Source of the DNA: Ministeria vibrans ATCC 50519
Lineage: Eukaryota; Opisthokonta; Filasterea
DNA length: 64,000 bases
Direction of reading: 5' to 3'
Assembly (NCBI GenBank): GCA_943704425.1
Contig: CALSCP010002292.1
Span: forward strand, 3,975 to 67,974
Position 1 is the first letter of the stretch. Every line of letters begins with the position of its first letter. The position numbers and the translations under genes were made by a program. The notes below the pieces were generated by a model. It was not told the origin of the DNA. It worked only from the letters and a program-made list of their open reading frames with translations, and did no database searches. Below, in pieces: positions 52,024 through 61,835 of this stretch.

Positions 52024-52428
52024 ATGAAGGAGGCACTTCCAGCTTACTATCACAACGCAAAAGAGAATCTAAACCGGGGCGCGTTGAGCGGCGCTGGATT
52101 CGGTACTGTCCGCTTCTCTTGATCCTCGCACGTCGCCACTCTGCTGACTTGCACGCCATAGGCATCATTGTAGCGCAGATTGGGATATGGGGGTTTAGGA
52201 TTGAAGCGAGTCGCAGGGTCCCCATCTTCATCAGTACGTCTGTGAGTTCACTTTGTCTCTCGGTCTCTCTCTCTCTCTCTCTCGATCTCTCGCTCTCTCT
52301 TCCTCTCAAGCGAATGTCGTCTAGGCACCTCGCTGGGATGCGCGACAATTGGAGCCAGTCTCACTGCATACATGATGTACAAGCGAGGCAGTGAGGCTGA
52401 GAGGCAAGCGGCACAACGCGATCAATAA
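52024..52428 (+). CDS. Orphan small two-helix membrane protein
   Basis: 84 aa from three short exons 52024-52102, 52162-52233 and 52325-52428, with consistent phases and good splice sites. Two hydrophobic segments are seen: GAGFGIIVAQIGIWGF and a second, IFISTSLGCATIGASLTAYM, followed by the basic turn YKRGSEAERQ. The second segment faintly recalls HIG1-domain helices, but I cannot assign the family. The CT tract in intron 2 lies on this strand, supporting the orientation. Confidence 0.55.
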
Positions 52429-52558
52429 TAAAAAAACGTCTTTTTTTTTTCATTTTCATTTTCACACACATTGAAAAACTAACTCTCACTCACTGTCTCT
52501 CTCACTCACTCTCTCTCGCCGTTATTACGTACAAGACAGACAAGAAAGGATGCAGTGA

Positions 52559-53630
52559 TCAGGCGGTCTTGTTGTCGTTGGGACAGGCGCGAGCAACGTG
52601 TCCGGTCTGGCCACACTTGAAGCAGGAGCGCACGTCAACGGGACTGGTACACTCGGCCGACTTGTGTCCGGCCATGCCGCACTTGTGGCAGCCAGTGGGA
52701 CCCGATGCCATGCCGCCGTGACCGGTGCACTCGCGCGCCCAGTGACCCGGCTGGCCGCATCGGTAGCACTTGACTGTTTCCTTGCCACCGCCGGGGCCTT
52801 TGGGAGTGGGACAGTCGCGCGCCAGATGGCCAAACTACACACACACAAAAACAAAGGAAATGAGGGCATATGTACACATAAGGGCTAGTGGTGTCGTACG
52901 CCTTGGCACTGGTAGCAGCGGGTGCTAGGGTCGCCGCCGCCGCCCTGGTGCTGCGGTGCATACGCACCCCACGCCGCCTGGTACGCCGCAAAGTTGTACA
53001 TGTCCATGGCCGCTGGTGGTGAAGGCAATCGTGTTGGGAGTAAGATGTTGCTTTTTCTTGTATGTTTCTCTTTTTTTTGAAAATGGGGTCTGAGTGTAAA
53101 CATACCGCGTGCTGAGGCAGCGTAGGGGTCCTGGTGAGCGCCGTGCTGCGAGGTCATGGCGCCGCTTGCTGCGTGCTGCTGTGCCGCCAGCTGCGCCTGG
53201 AAGAACTCAGGCATGGTCGCAGCCGCAGCCAACACGGCAGCCGTAGGAGGCGCGCCTGCTCCCGGTGGCGGCATGGGTCCCGAACCAGGCTGCGTCGATG
53301 AGTAGCGCTCGTACGGTCGAGGCGCGCCGCGTCCACCACCACCATACCTAGAAGAAGTATATATATAAACAATGAGTTGCCCACACGCAGTATCTACTCA
53401 AACACCAGAGCGAGCGTACCGCATTGGGCCGCCTTCGGGTCGAATGGCACGTCCACTACACAAGCCACAAACACATACACATGCCATGAGCGCGCTTCAC
53501 ATGCGACGACACAAGGACGCTTACCGAGTGGGCACAGGGAAGGTAGGGCAATCGGGGCCATGATGGCCATGTTCGCCACACACGTAGCACTTGTCGCGCG
53601 CAAGATTGGGGCAGTTGCGAGCCAAATGTC
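52559..53630 (-). CDS. CCHC zinc-knuckle nucleic-acid-binding protein (CNBP-like), 5' end missing
   Basis: Exons 53630-53525, 53455-53420, 53347-53106, 53012-52900 and 52834-52559 encode about 256 residues. The first exon begins inside a knuckle (GHLARNC), so an upstream exon with CxxC is lacking. Knuckles seen are CYVCGEHGHHGPDC, CYQCQGFGHLARDC, CYRCGQPGHWAREC, CHKCGMAGHKSAEC and CFKCGQTGHVARAC. Between them is a Gly/Ala/Pro-rich region. It probably binds single-stranded RNA or DNA, as CNBP/GIS2-type proteins do. Upstream lies a 28-A homopolymer and then the UNC-45 gene on the same strand. Confidence 0.85.
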
Positions 53631-53671
53631 CTGTGATGTGATGTGAGAGAGACTGAGTCAGAACCAGAAAG

Positions 53672-53699
53672 AAAAAAAAAAAAAAAAAAAAAAAAAAAA
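53672..53699 (-). repeat. Poly-A/T tract between UNC-45 and the CCHC gene
   Basis: Twenty-eight A on the plus strand. UNC-45 homology stops on one side and CCHC homology starts mid-domain on the other. Confidence 0.97.
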
Positions 53700-53711
53700 G
53701 CCATGTCGTAC

Positions 53712-55210
53712 CTGTTTAAAGAGAAGGGTCGCATTCTCGTAGCCGGACAAAATGGCAAGGCCACTGGCAGCGGCACAAGCCAGACGAAAATCTTCTTCGC
53801 CCGGGAACAAGAACCACATCTTGAGACGCTCGTGTGCACGCCCATTCTCCAACAGGTACGCATCTGCACCCGTCGGCGACATCAGCATGTTGGCCATACA
53901 CTCAAAGGCTACATACATAAAAAATAATAAAAAAATTAAGACACAACTATCAGCTCGCATACACACGCATCTACTACAGACACACACGCGTACCCGCCTG
54001 CTGAATGCGCGGGTGCTCGTCGAACATCATTGTCTCAATCGCATGAAATCCCTTCTGTCGCGTAATCTGCGTTCGCATTGCCTCGCTGAATCCCGCCAGA
54101 TTCGTCAGAGCCATCAGTGCCTCAAACTACAACAACAAAGCGACAAAGTAATGAGCAAAAATTGTCGCTAGCATACACGCTGACCTGTTGCAGGTCGGTT
54201 GTAGTGGGTTCAAGCAGCCCAATGAGCGGTCGCACGAGATCAGCCGCCTTCTGAGCCCCATACAGCTGCGGATTGGTCGTGATGGCCAGTTTTGCCAGTG
54301 CCTGAGCCGCAGCAGCTTTGCCCTAACCATTTCAAACACAATCAGTCTCGCAGCGAGTCATATACGCAATTATAGTGCCCCATGCATTACCTTGTCCGTT
54401 CCGTTGTTCGCAAGAAACATCAGTGTCTTCATGCCACCCTGCTGGACCACTCGGCCCCGCTGTTGCAAGTCGTTGCCCTTCACCAGCACAAGCATAATCC
54501 GCGACATCAGCTCAAGCAGCGCTAAGCCGAGCAGATAAGAAAGGAAACTATGAAAATTGAACGGTTCGTTCCTTACCAGCACTTTCGTCCGACTGAGTGA
54601 GCAAAAAGAGAGAGCCCACAAGACCCACATTAATGACACGTGCAATGCGCTCTTCAACAAAGTCCTCGTGATCCAGTTCATGGTCTTCAGGCACGTGCTA
54701 CAAAAAAAGAAAGGAAGGAAGAAAGAGGAGAAAGGAACAAAGTGATCGAGAGAGAGAGAGAGAAACAAAGTGATAGATAGAGAGAGAAACAAGGTGATAG
54801 AGAGAGAGAATAAAAAAGACGAAAAAAGTAAGAAAGTGAGAGGAAAAACGAAAAAGAAGCCGAACACAATATGTACCTCTTTGGCAAACTTGCGCAGTTT
54901 CTCCATATCTTCATTGCGTTCGGGCTTCTCCATGGCATTGGTGACATTATAAAAGCACTGCACAACCCCATAGCGCACAGTGCGATCCTCCTCCTCCTTT
55001 GCCAGATCCATCAACACCTATGATCATAATATTATTATCATCATTAGTCACTAATTACATTTTCCATCATTGATAAGTATTTGTGTAGATCTAACCTTCA
55101 TTGCGAGAGTGTCCTGTGTTAGCACTTCCTTCACCTCGGGATCCATCGAGAGAAACGCCATAGCCTGCAGAAAGGAGATGAGTCAGCAGACACACACATG
55201 CACATGCAAA

Positions 55211-55258
<48 letters not shown>

Positions 55259-57348
55259 GTTTTGCTGTCTACCTCCACTGCCCAGCGACGCAAATCAATA
55301 TCCTTCTTGGAGTCAACTACAAACTTGCGCGCTGTGCGTCCCAGGTTGACCATGCTACCCTCGCCAAAGGTCGCACGCGAGGCAGCCGCATCGCCGGCCG
55401 TAGTGGCGCCAATTTTGCACAGGCCAACCATGGCGCGGACACGACAGCGGTCGTTAGTCGATTTAAACAACGCCTTGAGAGGCATGAAGCCCAGCTGAAG
55501 AATCACTCCGGCGCGCTTCTTGTCACTCACGGCAAAGGCAAGTGCCTCGGCCGCGGCGATTTGCGTCTCTTCGTCGGGATGCGTTGCGAGCTGAATGAGC
55601 GACTCGGTCGTGCCCTGTTCGCTCAGAAGCCACTGACCAACCTCTTGCGACGCCTGCATGGTGGTGCTCAGGCCAAAGCAGCCCTCGAGAATCGCTCGCT
55701 CGTTCGTGCTGTTGATGCGGGTGCACACAAAGCGCGAGCACTCTCCCTGAAAGCGGTCCTCAAACTGACGACGGACCTTGTCGTAGAGCTTGCGCAGCAC
55801 CACGCTCGCATGGGTGCGCAACGAACCGTCAGTGTCGCCAATGGACGCGGCAATAAGCAGCGCGCGCACTCCACCTCGCTCAAGACAGGTGAAGGCATTG
55901 TCGCCCACGTCGAGCACACTCATCAGGCCGTTCATGGCCGATTTCTTCACCTTGAGATCAATGCCGGTCTGCGCCACCGCCGACACCAGTGTGTCCAGTG
56001 ACGAGACGGCCGTCAGCGAAGTGGACATAACCGGGAAGGTGGACTGTGGCTTGAGTGCGTCGTCGTCGTCGTTGACAAACTCCTTGCGTACAAACGGCTT
56101 GGCCTTCTTCTCGCCATCCTCGCCCACCTCACCGTCGCTTTCTTCGTCGTCCTCGACCTTGCCATCTTCATTGCTATTCACCACAACGGTCGCTGCAGCC
56201 GGACCCTTGCCCTTGGCTTTCCTCTTAGCCTCCGCCTCGGCCGCTGCCTTCTCCGCCGCCGCAGCCTTCTCCTGCGCCAATGCACGCTCACGCTCACGCT
56301 CCGCCTCCATGTCAAAGTCATCCGGTAACTCTGTAATGGTCGCCGGCTCAACACTCGACGTACCCACCGGTACGACCCGCTCTGCAGCCTCCGCCTCCGC
56401 CTCCATCTCGTTCTTCTTGTCGACTCCCTTCTGAACCGTCTCTTTCATCTTCTCAATGAGCTTCGCAGCCTTGGACGCCTCGTCCTTGCCGTCCTCCTTC
56501 TTCTTCTTGGGCGGCGGCGCTTTCTTCGCCTCGGGATTGTCAATAGGATTGGTCTTGATTGTCTGCGACAAAATCCCAATGGCACTCTGCGCAACCGGCA
56601 CATTCGAGCTGCTCGTCAAGTGGTTCAGTCGGTGGATTCCAACCGTCTCCAGCACGGCACTCAAGTGTTTCTAGTGACCACACACAATTCGGCATTGTTT
56701 TAAAAAGAGACTTGTTAATATTATTGATTCGGTTCGATCTGAAATATCGACACACAATGCAATACACCCTCATAACTACACTAAATATATGTGTATATTT
56801 ACCTTGTGTTGGGCAACATGGTAAAATACGCGACCCACCGCCGCCTTGAGGGAGTCCGAGGCAATCGAGTCGTCCTCGAGCAAGGGCAAAATCTTGTCGA
56901 GCACACCGTAGCGCACAACTTCGCCGGCCTGCGACTCTTCACGAGCCAGTACCATCAAATTGTTGGCGGCCGTCACCAGCTGCTCGGCATACGTGTCGTC
57001 GTCGACGGGTCGCTCGGGCTTGACGCCACCAATGTAGTCTTCGAGAATGCGCAACATGCTTTTGACACGGTTCTCGACACTCTGACCTTCCGCCGAAAGT
57101 TTCGCATTCGCCTGCGCCAACCGCCGTGCCGACGCAATAGCATCCTTGTTGTTCGGATCGTAGCGCAACACACTGCGAATGTCAAGAAACGCATCTGCAA
57201 TGCGACCGCTCTTCTCCAATGCAACGCCGCGTCTACGCACGAGAAAAACGCATCGTCAACTAAGACCCGTCTCCTGAGACACGTACCTGTACAGAGCTTT
57301 CACATCGGCGGGCGTGAGTTCCAGACAGCGTGTGCACGACGCGATCAC
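53712..57348 (-). CDS. UNC45: UNC-45 family myosin chaperone (TPR + UCS armadillo), both ends incomplete
   Basis: Exons 57348-57287, 57232-56803, 56670-55273, 55164-55096, 55017-54877, 54697-54577, 54521-54391, 54322-54185, 54126-53994 and 53908-53712. It is a co-chaperone of myosin and Hsp90. The TPR third repeat is present (CTRCLELTPADVKALYRRG, FLDIRSVLRYDPNN); TPR1 and most of TPR2 are missing. An acidic/basic, Ala/Glu/Lys-rich insert (about 200 residues) precedes UCS-type armadillo helices (VRYGVVQCFYNVTNAMEKPE, LVGSLFLLTQSDESA, KAAAAQALAKLAITTNPQ). After LLFKQ (53712) the last two or so armadillo helices of the family are absent. Both ends coincide with simple repeats. Confidence 0.88.
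55214..55252 (-). repeat. Poly-A/T tract in UNC-45 intron
   Basis: About 39 A on the plus strand (T on the coding strand). The flanking exons join in phase, so this one does not disrupt the gene. Confidence 0.97.
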
Positions 57349-57437
57349 CTGAACGAGTCGGTGTGGAGTCGAGGATGTGAGGGTGAGTGATGAGTAAAAA
57401 TACAGTCTCGTCCCTTTCTCGCTCGTATTCCCAACAC

Positions 57438-57438
57438 A

Positions 57439-57491
<53 letters not shown>
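57438..57491 (-). repeat. (CA)n/(GT)n microsatellite upstream of the first UNC-45 exon found
   Basis: About 26 CA dinucleotides on the plus strand; the missing UNC-45 N-terminal exons would be expected beyond it. Confidence 0.95.
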
Positions 57492-57495
<4 letters not shown>

Positions 57496-57653
57496 AGGGA
57501 GAGAGAGAGAGAAAGCGATCATAGCGCGCGACACACATCAGACCCATAGGAACAGTGCAATGGCCGTGCAGATGCAGTCGAATCGGAGTGAAACGACAAC
57601 GACATGTTTCACCAAAAAAAAAAAAAAAAAAAAAAGATGAGTCGATGACAGAC

Positions 57654-58099
57654 CGAATTGTCTCTTTCGTCACCTCTGCGATTTCGCCACGCGCGGCTGC
57701 TAAAAGACGCAATGACTCAAGAGAGAGTTCGCTTCGGCGTCGGGCGGCAGGGCGCGGAGGCGTGGCAGAAGCGAGCTCGGGAATGTACAGTCCGGTGGTG
57801 GAGAGAAGCGGAGACGAGTCACGCCGCTTGAGGATGGAGCGGACGGGCAGGCGCGAGGGCGAGGGAGGACACCGTCTACAGGATGAGAGTGCGCACCGGT
57901 TAGAGTGGCGTCGAGCGACGTAGCTGCACATATTTCGTAATGATCGCGCGAGTCGAAAAGAATTAGGTTGAGCGATGACAGTGAAAACGCAGAGCGTCTC
58001 ACATGACCACCGCCGAGCGTCGCGTGCGCCGTACCTTCCAACACCCTCTTGTCTCTCGTCCGTCTGGCTGTCGGTCGCAACGAAATGGAGTTTACGCAT
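57654..58099 (-). CDS. Orphan gene, 3' end lost at poly-T
   Basis: Two exons, 58099-58035 and 57875-57654, join in phase (GGAAG / ACGGTG). They encode at least 95 residues: a hydrophilic start (MRKLHFVATDSQTDERQEG), an Arg/Ser/Pro-rich stretch (SRLPVRSILKRRDSSPLLS) and a helical end (ESLRLLAAARGEIAEVTKET). I do not recognise it. Beyond a possible donor at 57653 the strand runs into a 22-T tract (57614-57635) and no continuation is evident. It could instead be an unusual N-terminus spliced to UNC-45, but it does not look like a TPR. Confidence 0.45.
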
Positions 58100-58305
58100 T
58101 ACAGTCACAGCCAGGAATGAACACAAAAAAATACTGATCGAAACGACTCGAATAAATTATTTTTCAAGGATCAACTGTCAACTGGGACGAAAAAAAACGT
58201 ATATTGGACAGCGTCACGCTGGGCGATCTGGAATCTCTGGACACCAACAAGTGGCTAATGGGCAGTAAGTACGTGACACACATATGTCCGCATTTCATTC
58301 ATAAA

Positions 58306-59729
58306 CTACAGAGAGGGTGGGAGTGCCATGTGGGCGCGGGCGGCTCGGCGACGGTAGCGCGAGACGCACTTGCGTCGACGCACACTCGACAGAACATTGC
58401 CTTTCGCATCGTGTGTGGGAATGCCCCACTCGTCAAATGTAGCATACCGACCAGTTTTCACGAATGAATTCTACAACCAAACAAAAGAAACAGCATCAGA
58501 GAGGGAAGAGAAGGGTGAGACAATAGACCAGGGCAAAACCGGCCATACTCGGACGTCTTGTTCACGCTCCTGTTGTGTCTTGCGCGCTACAACAGCCCTA
58601 TGCTCGCCTGTACGGGTTCCTCCCGACTTCTCGTGTCCTACACTATCGCGAATTCGCATTCCCACCATCCGCAGCACATCTGATCGCAATCGATCACAAT
58701 CCTCCAAATCTTCCTTTTGCCCCTCTCGCTACACACACACACACCACAAAGACACACACCACAAAGACACACACCACAAAGACACACACCACAAAGACAC
58801 GCACCACAAAGACACGCACCACAAAGACACGCACACACACACACACACACAATTATATATACAACAATGCGTTTTAGTGTTATCTCCGTTGTGTTTGTGG
58901 GAGTACGTTTTTGAGTGCATCTGAACGGACAGTGGCGCGGAAGCTCTGAAATAGATGCAGCACATGATCCATTTCACTGCTCGACGTCACAAGAGCGGCC
59001 AGTCCATTCTACGCAAATGCATCAGTTGAACAACGCACACGCGCGACACGCAACTGACCTCTTTTGGGCGGGTCATTTCAAGGCCAAAGAGACAGAGCAT
59101 ACGATCGACAAAGTGTGCAACAGAGCGCACCAAATGGACATGGACTGCACTCGGACCGACAGAGAGTGCTCCGCTGCGCTCATGGTCGCTCTCCTGGTCA
59201 CTACTCTCGTTTTGACTGTGGTTGTTGCTCTTGCGCGCTAGGTACGCATTGGTCTTTTGTACCAAATCCAGAATGCGCTGTAGCGCGGTCGGCGTGTCAA
59301 AGTCATCGCGAAGCGCACAGTCAATCTCATTGCGTGTCCCAAATAACCTGCACCACAGAGGAAATTGGTCCGTTTTCGAACACATTCGAATGTTCCTTAC
59401 GCCTTTTGCAGCGCCTCCTCCGCAATGGTCCACTGTACTTCCTGCGCATTCTCCAGTGTCTCCACTGTCGTGAAGAATCCTTTTAGTCGCTTCTCGGTCG
59501 CAAGTGCCTATCACAGCCACAAGAGGAGAAAACCAAAATTGAGAACAGCAGCGCTCTCGGTGAGTGTGCTTCTAACCTGCGTCATACTGGAGTCGGTCCA
59601 TTCAGTGCGCGATCGGTATTTGGACTGAAGACAAAGCAAACGGAAGTGTTGTGCAGTGTATTGCCCCAGAAAGTCCTACACGTGTACACAATGATCCCCA
59701 GTTGCACACCTGCCACACACAAAATCTCT

Positions 59730-59813
<84 letters not shown>

Positions 59814-61705
59814 GAACCTCAATCAGCACAGAATTGTCCAACGATTTGCTCATTTTGATGCTCTGCACATGTAAATGCCCTGTGCGGCACAGTCGAGACA
59901 TCAGGGGAACATGAAAGAAGTCAGTGGAAGAGGACAATAACTAATATTTGACCGTCATAGTTATACCGGAGTGAATAAAGTACGAGCACCACTGAGACGA
60001 GTCGTGAAGGGCCTCGCACTGGGCAATCTCGTTGTCGTGGTGCGGAAAGGCAAGGTCTTCGCCGCCCGCATGCAGATCCAACGACGCCCCAAACACATCC
60101 GAGCACATGGCACTGCACTCAATGTGCCAGCCGGGCCGTCCGGGCGCCGCCCCCCGAGGCGATGCCCATGCTGGTTCGTCTGAATTCTACACATCCCATC
60201 CAAAGTCAACATAGAGTGCACTAAAACATATATTTTAAATATATTTTACTACCTTGGCAGCTTTCCACAACGCAAAGTCCTTCTGATCTCGCTTCTCTCC
60301 GTACGCTACATAACCAATGCGCATCAGACTGTACCTCTCTATCGCTCCGTTCTCTCTCTATCACTTTGTTCTTTATCACTTTGTTATTTCTCTCTATCAC
60401 TTTGTTATTTATCACTTTGTTATTTCTCTCTCTATCACTTTGTTATTTCTCTCTATCACTTTGTTCTTTTCCATACGATCCGGCTCAGCCATCAACTTCC
60501 TTCGCGCTGGCTCCAATTTCAAATACCGGTCTCCAAACCGAATCGTGTCAAAGTACACACTACCACACCTGGTCTGATACGCAACCCTAAGCATTCGTAT
60601 ACATTGGCATCACAAAATACATCTCCTTTTTTTATCATCTCTCTCACTTTGTTCCTTGTCCCTCCTCTCTCACTTTGATATTTCTGATATTTCTCCCTCC
60701 TCTTTGTTCTTTCTCTCTCCACTCTCTCTCACACTTTGTTCTTTTTACCCCTCCCCTCTCTCTCTTACCCTTTGTCAATCAAACGCTCAACAAACTGAAC
60801 AATCTCCGGAATAAACTCTGTCACACGCGTAATCAGATGCGGCGACACAACTCCAAGTCGGTTCAAATCACGGAAAAAGTCACGCTCGTATCGATCAGCA
60901 ACTTCACTTGCTGCACACTGCTCCTTCTTTGCTCGTTCAATAATCTACAAACGACCATGGTATGCAACACAGCATGAATCTAGCAGCCACGTCTACACAG
61001 TACACCGGTATGGGTAGGGTGGTACCTTGTCATCGATATTCGTCACTCCCATTGTCTGAAACACTTGCACATGAAAGTAATCCGCCAAAATGCGTCGCAC
61101 AATGTCAAACTTGACGTAACAACTGCACACACAAGCAATCGTTGGTGATTTCCGACTGGGTATCGCTCAACACGTACCTTGCATGTCCCAAATGCGCGTC
61201 GCTGTACACGGTCGGGCCGCACATGTACCATGTGAAAGGACGACCTACATACTCACGCGACTGGTCACAACTCACACACTGTCAAACGGGAGACGCGCAC
61301 ACCCTCAGCAAGCAACACACCGCTGGCGCATGGCAACCCGCCTCCCCTTGTTGCAGTACCACATCATCTGGCGCGCAGGAAGCGCCGTACAGCACCGCCT
61401 CAGGTCGAACCGACACGGCGAAACGCTTTGGCGAAACGCACTCCATTCACTCCCTCCCTCTCGATATCCCCCTCTCCCTTTCTCGCCACATACACTCACT
61501 GCAACACTCTATGCACGAACACGACCGCTTTACCTTCCGGGATGATCAGCTTCTCCTTTTGTCGCGTCAGCGAGTTGAAAATCATAACACCACTGTCAAT
61601 CCCTGTTGGCTGCTGCCACGGTCGACTCGTCGCCCCACCCGAGTGTCTTCTTCTGCCAGGCCACAGCAACGAAGCGGCTCGTCGCATTTGCGACATGCAG
61701 AGCAT
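58306..61705 (-). CDS. CARS1: Cysteinyl-tRNA synthetase
   Basis: Fourteen exons: 61705-61534, 61244-61178, 61122-61026, 60944-60769, 60586-60477, 60305-60253, 60186-59967, 59879-59818, 59675-59577, 59507-59401, 59347-59059, 59008-58907, 58713 to about 58640 (tentative 3' part), and 58470-58306. Class I signatures are HLGH in [16 protein letters not shown] and KMSKS in [10 protein letters not shown]. Zinc and cysteine pocket segments include WHIECSAM and [15 protein letters not shown]. The eukaryotic C-terminus is recognisable ([40 protein letters not shown]). One short basic exon near 58.55 kb ([11 protein letters not shown]) is likely but its borders are uncertain. A single copy with a basic N-terminus might serve cytosol and mitochondria (inference). 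Confidence 0.93.
58732..58850 (-). repeat. 16-bp minisatellite (CACACACCACAAAGAC) plus CA run in CARS intron
   Basis: Six tandem copies of a 16-bp unit followed by a (CA)n run. The unit is shared with the UBA1 intron repeat at about 43.49 kb. Confidence 0.93.
59728..59810 (+). repeat. (CT)n microsatellite in CARS intron
   Basis: About forty CT dinucleotides on the plus strand, which is GA on the coding strand: opposite to the usual orientation in this window. Confidence 0.95.
60335..60765 (+). repeat. ATCACTTTGTT-type units in two CARS introns
   Basis: CTCTCTATCACTTTGTTATTT-like units at about 60345-60470 and looser CACTTTGTTC/CCCTCC units at about 60630-60765, interrupted by CARS exon 5. 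They are in the GA orientation on the coding strand. Confidence 0.8.
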
Positions 61706-61835
61706 TTTTTTTGAAGAATTATTATGTTTCACGTATTTGGATAGATCCTTTCAATCTATTCAATCGCTTTCTTTCACCAAATTCAACGAATCGCAAATTC
61801 GCCGTTCGCACGACACACTTTACTCATCTTGCTGC
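61706..61835. promoter_or_regulatory. Divergent intergenic promoter region, CARS / VWA gene
   Basis: 130 bp between divergent start codons. Role inferred from position. Confidence 0.45.

Noticed and set aside
51971..52348. Minus-strand frame over the small two-helix gene
   Set aside because: Three plus-strand exons have consistent phases and splice sites and the CT tract is oriented for the plus strand; the minus frame is charged low-complexity from GA repeats.
53630..53712. UNC-45 spliced to the zinc-knuckle exons
   Set aside because: Donor phase 0 and acceptor phase do not match, and each family is cut mid-domain.
57555..57923. Arg-rich plus-strand frame
   Set aside because: The opposite strand gives a two-exon gene with matching phases, a better explanation for the open frame.
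58732..58850. CRISPR-like array of regularly spaced repeats
   Set aside because: The 16-bp units are directly tandem with no unique spacers and lie in an intron of a eukaryotic gene.
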